A stretch of DNA of 64,000 nucleotides from Glandiceps talaboti (taxonomy: Eukaryota; Hemichordata; Enteropneusta; Spengelidae): contig NC_135564.1 in NCBI RefSeq assembly GCF_964340395.1, positions 11,624,391 through 11,688,390 of the forward strand. Reading direction: 5' to 3'. The notes below the pieces were generated by a model that ran no database searches, had not been told where the DNA came from, and was given only the letters and a program-made list of their open reading frames with translations. Of the stretch, positions 23,188-35,397 are shown in pieces; within the stretch, counting starts at the first letter, position 1; each line of letters starts with the position of its first letter. Made by a program: the position numbers and the translations under genes.

Positions 23188-23359
23188 AGGTGCTTCCTCA
23201 TCGAACCTTCAATTACTCTTGGAAGGATGTGACCCCAACCCATTTTTACCGGTAAAAACTGAAACTTCTAGCATAGGCAGTGGATCACCTTTGTCCATAA
23301 AATATATGCTAGACCCCTCAGGCTATTTTTCTCACTATGATGGCTACCAAAGGTTGCCA
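23188..23359 (+). CDS. Candidate coding exon (57 codons) with VKTE motif
   Basis: A polypyrimidine tract and acceptor TTTGTTGTTTGCTTTAG (ends 23187) precede an open frame of 57 codons that stops at CCA|GTAAGG, a good donor (23360). The peptide is Ser/Pro-rich with LLLEGCDPNPFLPVKTETSS, then SPLSIKYMLDPSGYFSHYDG. VKTE matches the psi-K-x-E consensus for SUMO attachment, common in transcription-factor regulatory regions, but this is only a short motif. It starts with one leftover base and ends in phase 0, which fits the acceptor at 24605. I recognise no family. Confidence 0.38.
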
Positions 23360-24604
23360 GTAAGGGCTAGCCCAAAGTGTCTAGGAAAAGTTGAAATTTT
23401 CCTTAGAGCTAATTTCTATTTTGTGGGTTGAGTAATGTATGGTAATCTATTCAATAACCCATGACCTCTAGGATATGTACATTAACATACATGATTATAA
23501 TGTTTGCGTTCTTACTGAGGATTACATCTTAGTGTTTGTGTAGCAACCGTTTTGCAATTCTATGCATATCTTTTCTTATTCTGTGTATATGGTGTGAACT
23601 GTTTCTTTTGTCTGTGCTTTGTGAAGTATGATTCATATCACTACTAGTGATGTGATGTGACCCCTAGCTGTACCGTCTGTGGTTGCATTTTAGCCCACAT
23701 AGTGTATTCCAAGTTCAAACTGGTGATACCTCTTATACTTAGTTTCAAATTGATTTCTCACAAAAAGGCAACTAAAGCTTGGAACATTTCCCTTGAAGCA
23801 TGTCAAGAGAAAGGTTCTTGTATCTGAATGCCTTTTTCAGTTACTCAGTCTATACGATGGGATGTCTATCTAGGTTCTATGCTCAGTCATGATGGTATAT
23901 AATCTCACTACTGTATATACATGTATGGTAATTGTGAGGTTGATGAGTGTGTACATTGTCATTCACACATTTTGGTTGATCCATTGTGGTTATTTTTACC
24001 TCAGACCACTAAAGCCACTGACATGTTCTCTGTATTACTAGCTGTCAACTACCTTCTCTGATCAGCTGTTATTTATATCATCAAAGTGTGGAGATGACTT
24101 TAGCTAGACCTCAGGCTTTCGCCATTGATTGTGTCCCACCTATCAGAAACACAGTGTTGAGAAGAAAACCTTACTGCAAAAAATTTTCAATTAACATAAT
24201 GAGAATGAAGATATTTTTCCAAAAAGCCTTCAATCATCATATGGATATAATTGGAGCCATTTATAAATTGTATGTTTGTACCAATCCAAAGCATCTCACA
24301 GGGTTGAATGAAAATGTATTCTTTGCCTCAGTAATCAGTAATAACATCTGTGTTATTTTGTGATGAAATCTATAAACTTTTCATTGACATGCACAAACAA
24401 TTTGTACATGATACATGACCTGTGTGTTTCTCGAAGCACAGAAAAAATGCTGAAAACAAGACCCAGAAGCTAGTGCTCTGTACAGCAGTTTGAATTTCCC
24501 GCATTTGCATAGATTAGCCATAATCCTCTTTATATAGGGCAGTTGTGTCTATATTCAGTTACATAATGCAAGTTTTAATGCAAGCTCTTTTCTTTGTTTT
24601 TCAG

Positions 24605-24649
24605 GTTAAAGCTGTAATGACTGCCTTATGGAGGGTGAATGGATTGTGA
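24605..24649 (+). CDS. Candidate terminal coding exon
   Basis: A very strong acceptor (CTCTTTTCTTTGTTTTTCAG, ends 24604) is followed by a phase-0 frame of 14 codons, VKAVMTALWRVNGL, then TGA. Phase 0 matches the donor at 23359, so 23188-23359 and this exon could be joined as the 3' end of one plus-strand gene. No canonical poly(A) signal was seen close downstream, which weakens the call. Confidence 0.25.
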   Translation, partial: VKAVMTALWRVNGL

Positions 24650-25659
24650 CAGTATATGATGAACTATGTGTGGGAAAGATCATAAAACTAACTGGAAAAA
24701 TGCTTTAGTACATTTTTTGGAAAAAAACTGGTGTTTATGAATTGTGGGGTGAAAGGTAATTCTGTTTGGGAGGGAAATTTCAAAATAGAAACTTTGTCTT
24801 GGGAAGGGGCTGAGATAAAGATAAATTTATGAAGTAAAAGTTAGATGTTTCAATATTACATTTATGCATCATGGTCTTTTTTCAACAGGAGTATGTGTGT
24901 GCCATTTCTCATTGTTAACTCTTCACCATGGTTACAAAAAGAACTGTAGTTCTTGAGAATGTTTCAAGAATTTTTGTGCTTTGTATCAAACACTTTTTCT
25001 TTTTATATTCCAAATGGTATGTAAAATTGCTGAGTATTCGGCTTGTCAGTATACCTTGTATATATGTGATGGTCATTGTTATTGTTACAAGAAAGTTCAA
25101 TAGGTCAGGCACAAACACTCATTCGATTGATCTGCTCAGAGCAATGAAGTTTTGCAACCCCCCCCCCCCCCCCCCCACCACCAAAAAAAAATAAAAATAA
25201 AAATAAATAAATAAATATTAATGTTAAAGCAAGAGTTCGTGGTGGAAATTTTGTTGAGGAAGCTTCCAACACTGCAGCAACTAGGAAGTGGGGAACATAG
25301 AATTTTGGATAGTAAATAAACAAGAAAGGATTACTTTCAGCTGTATTTCCCATCTACGATAGCTCGCCCAATATTGTCGCTGTTATTATACTAGTTTGAA
25401 AGTGGTCATTTCTTTTGTCCTAGTCCATAATGTGTAAACTAGCACAGCAACTAGGTTCATTTAAAATTAATGTTAAAATATTTTAAAGTAAATTGGCAAT
25501 AACAAGGTGTAGATAGGGGAAATGATGGATAGTGTATAAAAGTAAAATATTTCACAATGTTTACATTTGATGCAACATTTGGTATTAAACATTATGGGAT
25601 GGAAAATTTGATTTAAAAAAATAAGGGAATAATTCCTAAAAATACTGCAAATGGCACTG
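24650..25659. other. No gene; poly-C and (A)n-rich run
   Basis: Contains a poly-C run (about 25158-25176) followed by AAAAATAAAAATAAATAAATAAAT to about 25216, a composite that could be an old retroposed tail. Otherwise nothing supportable. Confidence 0.5.
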
Positions 25660-26555
25660 TAGCACAACTGTACAGTTTTTATAAATGTTTATCCACATGC
25701 CCAGGTCCATGTTAACAATAGGTGTTCATTTGCTGGATGACTATCCAGTTGCCTATCCAACCATGTTGCTATCTTTGCAATGTAAGCAATCATTTGGCTG
25801 TTGCTATGGGCGTGGTCATGTTGCTAGACATACTTGCATACATTATAAAATGTTTTTCTTCACTTTTCTATGAATTCTCGATATTATCTTTGCAATGTAC
25901 GCAATCATTTGGCTGTTACTATGGGCATGGTCTTGTTGCTGAATGTTTACTCACTTGCCTACCTGAAGATGTTGTTATTTGACCAAAATATACTGCCATC
26001 TGGTTGTTGTTAAGGGTGTGGTAATGGTTGCTAGGGCCAATTGTGTCAAAATATTTTAAGAAAATCTGCAGAATAACACTTTTAGAAACATCTCACCAAG
26101 TTTCAGTCTCACTGACCATGTACTTTTTGAGATATAAATTTTTGACCAAAATTCACATTTACAACTACTTTGCATATAACTGACAATATAATTTGCATCA
26201 TCATGTCTTTTGAATCATCATGTCATGAACAAATCTGAATTTACTAGCCTTCAAAACTGTTCCCACCAAATTTCAGGCCAATCTACCCAGTCTTTTTTGG
26301 AGTTTAAATATTTTTACCAAAAATCCCATTTTTGTGACCCAAAATCACATTTCTGATGCAATCATTTTCATTTGAACAGTTTCCCAACTAGACACCAGAA
26401 GTAACATGACCACCAAATATCAAAGCAATCGGTCCAAGCGGTTTTTGACTTTAAGTTGTTTACACACACATACACACACACACACACACACACAGACTGA
26501 CAGACAGTTTGCCATGCTTATAGCACTATTGAACCTTATCAGTTCAGTTGTGCTA
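25660..26555 (+). mobile_element. 896-bp element with TAGCACAACTG terminal inverted repeats
   Basis: The left end is TAGCACAACTGTACAG; the right end is the reverse complement of TAGCACAACTGAACTG. Inside are three diverged copies (about 25735-26035) of a block reading CTATCTTTGCAATGTA then TTGGCTGTTGCTATGGGCG and TGGTCATGTTGCT, then A/T-rich text with ACCAAATTTCAG-type motifs, and a (CA)n tract at 26459-26492. No ORF. A separate TAGCACAACTGAACTG end lies at 39718. It abuts the end of copy B of the minisatellite element at 26556, so one may have inserted next to or into the other. Probably a non-autonomous DNA transposon. Confidence 0.7.
26459..26492 (+). repeat. (CA)n microsatellite
   Basis: ACACACACATACACACACAC and onward, inside the 896-bp element. 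Confidence 0.9.
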
Positions 26556-26963
26556 AAAAGGAACCAATATATTGGCTAATACTTTTATAGGGGAAAAATA
26601 TATTGAGAGCTGAAAATATATTGGACAATATATTGGCAGACTCCAAAAATATTGGCCAATATATTGGTAAACTCACAAAATATTGGCCAATATTTTGGGA
26701 AGTCTCAAAATATTGGCCAATATTTTGGAAAGTCTCAAAATATTGGCCAATATTTTGGCAAATACCAAGAAATTGGGCAATTTTTTGGCCAAATGGCAAC
26801 TTTTTACATGGGTTAATTTTGAAAATGAAAGTGTCAAATGCAAGTTTATGTCATGATTTGATATGTCTACAGTGAGCAGCATATCTATTAACCCTTTATC
26901 AATCAAAAAAAGAGACCTTTCCAAAGTGGAATAGAATTTCCGAAAGTTTTCCGGAAGCTGTTA
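26556..26963 (-). mobile_element. Palindromic-minisatellite element, copy B (inverted)
   Basis: Reverse-complement copy of 20110-20500 with the same termini and highly similar unique part, but one more internal unit of the AATATTGGCCAATATT palindrome and a few diverged units. The two copies face each other 6 kb apart. Confidence 0.75.
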
Positions 26964-29263
26964 GTTGTATTTTGGTATTCTGATCACGTGCAAAGCTTTT
27001 ACGTAGCAATCCCATGTAATGATTTATAGTATTAGCACAGATGGATATTTGAAGGAATAGTTACCAGACGTTACAGATCAGATACATTGGTACATTTTGT
27101 ATTTATACAATGTCAGTCTGGACCAGTCTATGCATGTTGTGTATTATATTAAATTTTGTTAAATAAATAGATAAATAAATATTAAATAAATAAATAAATA
27201 AATAAACAAGACAGTTTCATCCCGGATTGCATTATCAATCCACTGTGGTGCTGTTGTTTACAGGTAAATTTGTTGCAAGCAAAAATTATACATTTTTGTA
27301 AGTCAACCGAGTCTAAATTGCGGCATAGCATCGTATACATGTAATATTGCTCTACGTATAGGATAATTTTCTTACTGGTTACAGTGTCAATCAACTTGGA
27401 TGGATGCTAAGCAGCAAAATAGTACACACCTAGGAAGTGAAAAACAGAGCAATTGTGGGGTCTTGACAGGACTATTCCCTGTCACTTACACTTACAGAGA
27501 ACTGACAAGTCTTCCTCTCATATTAAATAGTACATGTACAATGCACTATGGACTCAATAATATCTGACAGACTCAAACCCTGTGTGTTATTATGTACATC
27601 AATAGCTTAGAGTCTTTGCTATACTGATCTTGATTATCTCCTCTCTATACACACTTCGGAAAACAAATTCGTTATTTAACTTTAATGAAAGGTCTGCCAC
27701 AAAACGGATGCAAATTCTTACTGGAATATAATCTAACTGCTCTGTGAGATGACATTGGTAGCATCTCCACATGATGTGAATACTAATGAATCGGCACACA
27801 GTATCTGCGGTCAATCACAAAGGAAAGCATGTTTTTCTATACAATCATAATCGCAACATGACTGTGTGTAGTATCTACATATACATGTAAGTGGGTTAAT
27901 GAGCTATTTCGAAATATTATGAAGTGGTAGAGTTGTTCAGTACGTATTTTTGTAAGTATGTGTTAAGAAGACGTAATCTGAAGATCAATTCAGCAAAAGT
28001 TTGAAGCTACAATTGAAATCACGAAACCTGAACCGTTGTCTGGCTTGACAAAAACTCAACTAACACTGCAACATTTTACTTATCATCTGGCGTGACAAAA
28101 ACCTACTAACACTGCTAAATCTATCATCTGGTGCAACAAAAACTGTACTAACCTTGCTCAGCTGGATCAAGAATGAGAGATATTTCTCAAGCAAGATGAT
28201 AAAATGTAACAAGTTAGAAAGATTCTTGTTGAGTCAGACGGTGAAATGTAGCTGTACTTTATTTAAGATTTTTGGTGAGCCAGACGTTTTGTTTCAGGTT
28301 TTTTATTTTAATTGTAGCTGTATAATGAAAGTATAGTCATCTGTCATCATCTGAGGTTATCTCATGGCGATCCTAGTTTTCAAATGGTATTGTAATACAC
28401 TTTATCTGATGGTGAAAATTACTTATTTAAAGTAAACATTCTGGCCAGAGATTCTAGCAATGATTTGGTTCTGTTTAGCTAGGACTTAATTTTAGATAAG
28501 ATTAAAAGATGACTTGAAGTCCAGATAGTTTTTCAAAAGGAGTAATACTTGAATGAGATAAAAGGGGATTTGTGCTATAACTTTACAAGTTCTCATTATT
28601 GTGATTAAGATAAAATTACAGCTTACAAACAAGACAGATATTTGATAGTTTATGAGAAGGTAGATGTTTAATGACGATTGAAGATTTGGACTTGGACCTT
28701 GTCTTCTGAGAAATTTTGATCAAGATAAAATGACCAATTAAATGAAATCATAGATATTTGAGAATGTTAAAAGGATGATGTGTCATTCAGATTAAGATCA
28801 AAGCTGCATAGATTTAAGAAATTGTCTTAATATTATACTTTCAGTTAAGATAAAGAGGTTATACAAATGTACTTGAATACAAGATACATGTAATATGTAA
28901 ATGTAAATATTTGAATATTGATCGTAAGTGATAAAGACATGTATATCATGGGAGCATAACTGCTGTACATGTATTCCCCTATGTAAATATACACGTCTTA
29001 CCCCAGGTATTTCCCTGTTACAATGCTGAGGACATTGAAAAATCTACCTTAGTTAAAATTGAAGTCACAAATGGAATTTTAAATCGAGTGTTAATTTTCT
29101 GTCTTTACATACTTCATGTCTAACTTCTTGAATGTTGGTAAGAATATCTTTGAAACATGGGTTTCAAAAGTTGATTATTGCTGTGTGTTGCAATATAGTT
29201 AGCAGACTTGTCTGAACTAGAACCCTGACTCCTGTGATACATACAGTGTAGGACATATCTTGG
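26964..29263. other. No gene; (AAAT)n and degenerate tandem text
   Basis: An (AAAT)n stretch lies at about 27157-27208. Degenerate tandem wording (ATCATCTGG-G-ACAAAAAC, then ACTAACACTGC) occurs at about 28035-28165. No supported exon. Confidence 0.5.
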
Positions 29264-29519
29264 CAATAGGGAACTTGCAATCCAGACTGAGCATGCTCAG
29301 ATGCAAAGGACTATGGGATTATCTGTGGTTATCATAATACCTAATCTGGAGCCACTGATAAAATTAACCTCCCACAATTATCAGGGTAACTATGAATTGA
29401 TTATTTTTGGTTACAAACAATGCATCAACATTGTTTACAATACTAAAATTGATTAGTATTTATTATCACATTTCCAATAATACAACATTCAATATGGCGG
29501 GTTTGCAAGTTCTCTATTG
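29264..29519 (+). mobile_element. MITE with CAATAGGGAACTTGCAA terminal inverted repeats
   Basis: The 256-bp element starts CAATAGGGAACTTGCAA and ends with the inverted TTGCAAGTTCTCTATTG (one mismatch). Inside are GAGCATGCTCAG and ACTATGGGATTAT near the left and CAATATGGCGGGTTTGCAAG at the right. An inverted relative lies at 56623-56869 and a fragment at 63366-63445. Non-coding. Confidence 0.78.
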
Positions 29520-30836
29520 TACAATGATTGGCTTATCAGAAATGTATAGGCCTACATGTACCACTGTATATCTTTGAAGGGAAAGTCATCCTATTTGAGG
29601 TCTGAACATGTCTCTGTTTGTTGAGTTTAGTTATTAAAAAGCATTCAATTACTATTCATGTATAATTATTCAGGCAGACGAAACATGCAAAGCTACTCAC
29701 TCCAACATTGGGAAATAAAAGTATATTGAATATCTGAAGGGATCCATTGGCAATTAAAGATAAACTGTAGGAAAGGAAATGACAAATGTAAAGATTGAAA
29801 TCAAACTCAGCTGTGCACGACGAACTATCACAGAAAGAGCTTGACAGATCAAAATCAATATTTAATTTCCTCAACAATATGCAACTTCCATTTAAAAGAA
29901 GGTTTCGAATATATAAGACCTTAAAGATCGAAGTCGAGATCGAAGTAATGTGTTGGTGATGTGGGTGTTATAAGTGCAATCGTTGAAAACAGCAGGTTTT
30001 ACAAAGATCACAGCAGCTCAATAGACTTCTAGAAACTGAATACCAGTAGAACTTCATTGCCATCTGTTCCGCAAGTAATCTAGGAGGTTTGTGTTTTTGT
30101 TAAAGACAGTTATATATATATGTTTTCTGAATTCTTTCTTGTTGCCAACGACATCCGTCCTCTGAATTTGAATCACATTCACCACTTTAAAGGCTTGACT
30201 CACAATGGCTTACAATCAACAACCTCAACCACATACTAAATATAGGAAGTACATTAACTTTGAATAAACTAAAGTGCATTTATCTCACATATTAAAAAAG
30301 AAAATTCTTGACTGTGAACACTTTTCTATGTTGATGACTCTTATAAGTCATGTACATGTACATTTTTGTTAGGGTAGTATTAAAAGTACACGTTTATGAA
30401 ATATCCAGAAGTTTCTTTTGATTTTTATCAGAAAAGTTTATTTAGATTACATTAACCATTCTGTATGTCATCTTTTCTCACATTCTTAGTCACAATTCAA
30501 AATCAATGCATGACAATATTTGATAATAATGATGACTTGATTGGTATTGGCAAGTAATTCCACACAAAGTTGAACATGAATACAGTATTAAGTGTCACTC
30601 CATGTACATGTAACATAAAGCTTGAATATTCTCAATTAACTCCATAATTTCTCACTTCTTTCTGGAGTAAATAAATGTATAGCCTAAAATCAAGTGGTGT
30701 GAGGATTTTCCTCTTGTATTCCCCTACCATGTCTGGCAATTTTCTAACAACCTATTGCTTAAATAAATCTATGGCCAGAAAACAGGTTCAAATTTTTATT
30801 TATGTATGGCATACATACCGTATGCATGTCAATTTG
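29520..30836. other. Gene-free AT-rich DNA
   Basis: No exon, repeat family or RNA gene that I can support. Confidence 0.5.
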
Positions 30837-31079
30837 TTTCATGATATGATCCAATATGGCCACCTAGCAGCCATTTTGTTTGCGAATGTTTCCTGTCCAA
30901 AGCCATAACTCAGACATGCTTGAACAGATCTCATTCAAAGTTGGTATTAGCACAGTGTTCTAGGACATACATGTGCATATCCATTTTTGTCGTGATACAA
31001 TCCGATATTGCTACCTGGCAGCCATTTTGTTGGCGTAGTTGTCAAGTCCAAAGTCATAACTCAGACATGCTTTAACAGG
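30837..31079 (+). repeat. Two-copy duplication, period about 149 bp
   Basis: TGATA then TAGCAGCCATTTTGTTTGCG then TCCAAAGCCATAACTCAGAC and ATGCTTGAACAG occurs at 30837-30929 and again, diverged, at about 30983-31079. A 13-C run follows (31081-31093). Confidence 0.7.
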
Positions 31080-31148
31080 TCCCCCCCCCCCCCATACCTG
31101 ACCCATCCTTTATTGTTGAATGGTTTATTCCATGATGTCATCTTGAAG

Positions 31149-31230
31149 AGTAGGCATGTCCCATGTCCAATGAGGAGACACAACATGAGTAGGCATGTTC
31201 CATGTCCAACGAGCAGACACAACATATCTA
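31149..31230 (+). repeat. Two-copy tandem repeat, about 41-bp unit
   Basis: GAGTAGGCATGT-CCATGTCCAA then GAG-AGACACAACAT occurs twice in tandem. Confidence 0.8.
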
Positions 31231-34200
31231 AGTCTGTTTGATTTAGGTTCACAAGTGTTGTTGCGTGATCAGAGTAGTGATATCAAAAACAACCATATGA
31301 GGCCAAACAACATTAACCAGGTTTGAAAATGACAACATAAACTGCCAGTTCCTTAAAACCCAATCATACTGAGGACTATGTGATTCTCCGAATGACTTAA
31401 TGGTTTATAATTCTTCCTGCTGTTAGATGACGTCAGTAGCATCACCATGTGACAAGAACAAACTTTGAGGATTGAGCTGTATGAGGTAAACATTATTACG
31501 ATATTCAACGTTGTTGCAGGAAATCATAAAATATAATTTTAGGTTTGGATATACAATCATTATAATATAGAAAAATGCCAGGCATAGTGGCTAAAACGCG
31601 AGAACACAATCCCCACATGACTGGATTATACATGTAGGCTTACTAAAAAATGTGATTAATCATCATGACTGGAAATTTAAACAGCATACAACTTTTTCAT
31701 TACCTCTTGCAAGTTAAATTTATTTCATATAGACTTCACATGCGTTTTTAAAATCAGAATATGTTGGTTATATAGTTTATCTCACACTTAGACATGAAAA
31801 AATAGTTGGTTGAAATGCTGTCATTATCTAATCACACTATTCAGTGTACATGTAGGTAGCAATAGGAATTAAAAAGTATGTTTCAGATTAATAGTGAACA
31901 AACAGTTCAAGACATACATGTATTGGCCTGTAATGATGATAACCAGATTATACAACATTTTGGTTAAGTCAGATTATCTAGTGTTTTCAACAGAAGAATT
32001 CAGATAACAAATGTAAAGCTATCTGATGTAATTCTAGTACACATCATGTACAAGGTAATACCCTTATTGGATATTGATGAAACTTTCTCGCTCATTGAGT
32101 TTGATTCCTCTCCTTTTGCCAATAACATTTGCATTGTTATCACTATCTATTGTGATGCTGGCGTCACTCTTGGACTTAACTGCTTGAGACATACATGTAG
32201 GTTTATCTGAGTTTTTACCAAAATAAATAACATATACATGTATGGTAGGATCATATGAATTATTGTGTGTTTGTCATCATCATTTGACAACCCATTCAGT
32301 GAAGCATTCCACAGACTTGTGGATAATCTCTAGTCGATTTAATCGCAGCTTATCTGTAAACCCTGTATCCATTGACAAGTTCGCATGCATGTACCTAGGG
32401 AATAGTAAATCAGAGATTATCAAGACAGGCACATAATCTGAATGGAAATTCAGGATTAAAAGGCAATTGTTATTAATGCTTACCCTCAATCTAACACCAT
32501 AAAGGTACAAACTTTCTTTACAAAACTTTTCTTTGTAGGATATTCTAACAAATGTATATCTGATTCATTTTATGAATGAATGCAACTGATGAATGAAACA
32601 ACGTTGCCAAATGATTTGTATTATTTCAAAAGCACCTACAGACAGCAATTCTCGAACATGTTTGCCCCTCAGGGGAGCAGAAAAATTACTCCAGCTCACG
32701 AGAGTTATGTCATATACATGTATGCAATTAAAGCCAATTGGCATCAATTCATGTGAACAAAGTACCTGAATGTCAGTCAGTTTAAAGATGCAGTACATGT
32801 ACAGTAGAAAATCTGATAAACTTAGTCTTTTAAAATTACGCTGCTTTTAGAGCCATATTTTCAATTGCTTTGTGATATATTCTATCTTAAAGATATTTAA
32901 ATAATAGGCAGATATATTTTAAATGTTGTAGAGTATCAAAATTTAAAGATGTTAAAATTTTCTTTAAGGGATATTATTCATTTATTGTCACAATGAGATG
33001 TAATTCTCTGTAGATTTAGCAGTAGTGCACTTAGATTTTAGAGATAAGAACTGACAATCAGCTTCGGAAGCTGATAATAACAGTTCCGGACATTTTCTTA
33101 TCATAAGGTTTACTTCAAAACATGTCCTATTGGACATAACAGACATTCAAGCTGTCATTAATTGGTTCATGCTGGCTTCCTTTCAAGAAGCTTTTGACGT
33201 CAACTTTGAAATCCCTTACATACACGTGTACTTCGGAGAATCTCACCAGATTACATTGTTGCCAGCGGTAGCTGTATGAATGTAGCCAGCAGTAACCCTA
33301 TGAGTGCAGTCAGCAGTAGCTGTTTGAATTCTTTCTGAACACGAAAGGATGGATTTTTTATCTTATAGATACAAAGATGTTTTGATGGGAATCTGGAAAA
33401 CCAGTTATGACATGAATAGCAAGCCGTAGACTACCGCAGTGATTTCATTTATAGGGAAAAAATTGGTTTCTTACAGAATGCATTGAAATTCATGAAGATA
33501 TAATCATACCCAATATACATGTAATACTTTCTTATGCAAATGCAATTAAGATCCCACTGTAGTATAGTGAACACAGTGTGAATAATGTAATTCACTGCTT
33601 TCAAATTTACATATCAGGCTCACCTACATTTGTAATGTGTGAGATTACGTACTTTGCTGCTCTTAATAGTTTGTTACATTTGGTTTCCAATTTCAATGTC
33701 ACCGGCAATAAACAGCAGGCCGACAACAAAAGGTACCTTTTTCTTTTATTATGTCCATTGTACACATGTAACACTGTTGACAAAGTTCAATATATTGCAG
33801 AATAATTTCATAATTTTCCAATTGTAGAAAAGTTTATTCCCTCTACCGTATACTTCCATTAGCAATTTTCATATTAAAGTCTTTTAAAACCCGAGAGAAT
33901 TTGTCTATATGTGCATGAATTTGACTCCTACAATTGTTTTCATTTCTTATAAGACCTTTATTTATTGTACATATTAGCTTTATGACCAGTCCTGTTATTT
34001 AAAAAAAAAATTTATCATATTCTAAATGTATGATGGACTGTGGCCCTCTACTGAAATAAATAATTAGTAACTATTAGTAACTATAATTTCCCATCATGTT
34101 GGTATTAAATTTTGAAAAAAAAGGGTTTAGTTTATGAAGATTGCATGATGTGTTATGTTTAAAGTTTCACAATATTCAGTGTTTTCCACAAGGGGTTTTT

Positions 34201-35007
34201 GAGGGATGCACCACCCTTGTGTTTTCATGGGCCACCCCTTTATTTGTGTTGGCGTGACCCCTATGTTTAGCCATGATGAATATGCTAATATTAAAGTTTG
34301 AAATTTTTGAACTGATATAATTTTTTCCCTTTAATGTGTTTTCTCATTTGCTTAATGGATCATTGCTAAAAATAGGATTTTTTTAAAAGTCATATTTCAG
34401 GTTGAAAACATTTTTTTTTAATTGTCAAGTGTGAAAATCTGAAAAGTATGCAAATAATATATTATAAATTAATATGTAAATTAAGTCACCCCTTCATTTT
34501 GAAAAATTGTGAGACCTATTACATTGTATTTTTCAAAAATATTTGAATATAGATTTTTCCATAAATGACCTATCTATTGGCATTTATAACATTAAACCAT
34601 AATTTATGTCATTTATTTTATGAGATAAGATGAGGTCATCAAAAATCATTATATTTCATATTTTGAAATCATTATATTTTATATTTTGAAAGGTATATAT
34701 GAATGGAACAGACTTGGATGTGAGCCTGCTGCAATGAAGCAGTGTTTGGACATTACATGTTAATGACTCTTAGGTCATAGGGCAAACATTTATTTATTGT
34801 CCCATAATACAAAAACTATAGAGCTGCACAATTATTGCCCTTGGCAGAGCTTGATACAGTAACCCATAATACAGGTGTACCCCTTTGGGCGCATTAAGCA
34901 CTAGCGCTACAGGTAGTGTAGTGCTAGATGATAAATCCTTCATGAAACAATTATAACATTGTGGGTCATGTACTACATGTAACTGGAATTGTTTATATGT
35001 TATGTTG
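31231..35007. other. Gene-free AT-rich DNA
   Basis: No supported gene. About three degenerate units of GCCAGCAGTAGCTGTATGAA lie at 33260-33328. Confidence 0.5.
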
Positions 35008-35397
35008 AACACTCTGTGTGTGAGAAATGAACAATGGAAAAACACTCTGTTGCGTATGTGAAATGAACCCTAGAAGAACACTCTGTGGCCAATGAGAAAT
35101 GAAAACTAAAAGAACACTCTCTGGCCAGTGAGAAATGAACCCTGGAAGAACACTCTGTAGCCTATGAGAAGTGAACCCTAGAAGAACACTCTGTGGCCAA
35201 TGAGAAATGAAAACTAAAAGGACACTCTGTAGCCAATGAGAAATGAACAATGGGAAAACACTCTGTAGCCTATGAGTAATGAACCCTAGAAGAACACTCT
35301 GTGGCCAATGAGAAATGAACCCAAGAAGAACACTCTGTAGCCAATGAGAAATGAACCCTAGAAGACATCTGTAACCAATGAGAAATAACCCTAGAAA
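35008..35397 (+). repeat. 36-bp minisatellite, about 11 copies
   Basis: Unit AACACTCTGTGGCCAATGAG then AAATGAACCCTAGAAG, with variants such as AAACTAAAAG at the unit end that recur in a pattern. Because 36 is a multiple of three, the minus strand shows an open periodic frame; this follows from the repeat and is not evidence for a gene. Confidence 0.9.

Noticed and set aside
25158-25216. Poly-C plus (AAAT)n as a LINE/SINE tail
   Set aside because: No recognisable body upstream or target duplication, so not called as a retroposon.
34993-35250. Minus-strand ORF with repeated FISHWPQSVLL
   Set aside because: Translation of the 36-bp minisatellite.
35008-35397. CRISPR-like direct repeats
   Set aside because: Head-to-tail minisatellite with no unique spacers, in an animal-type genome.
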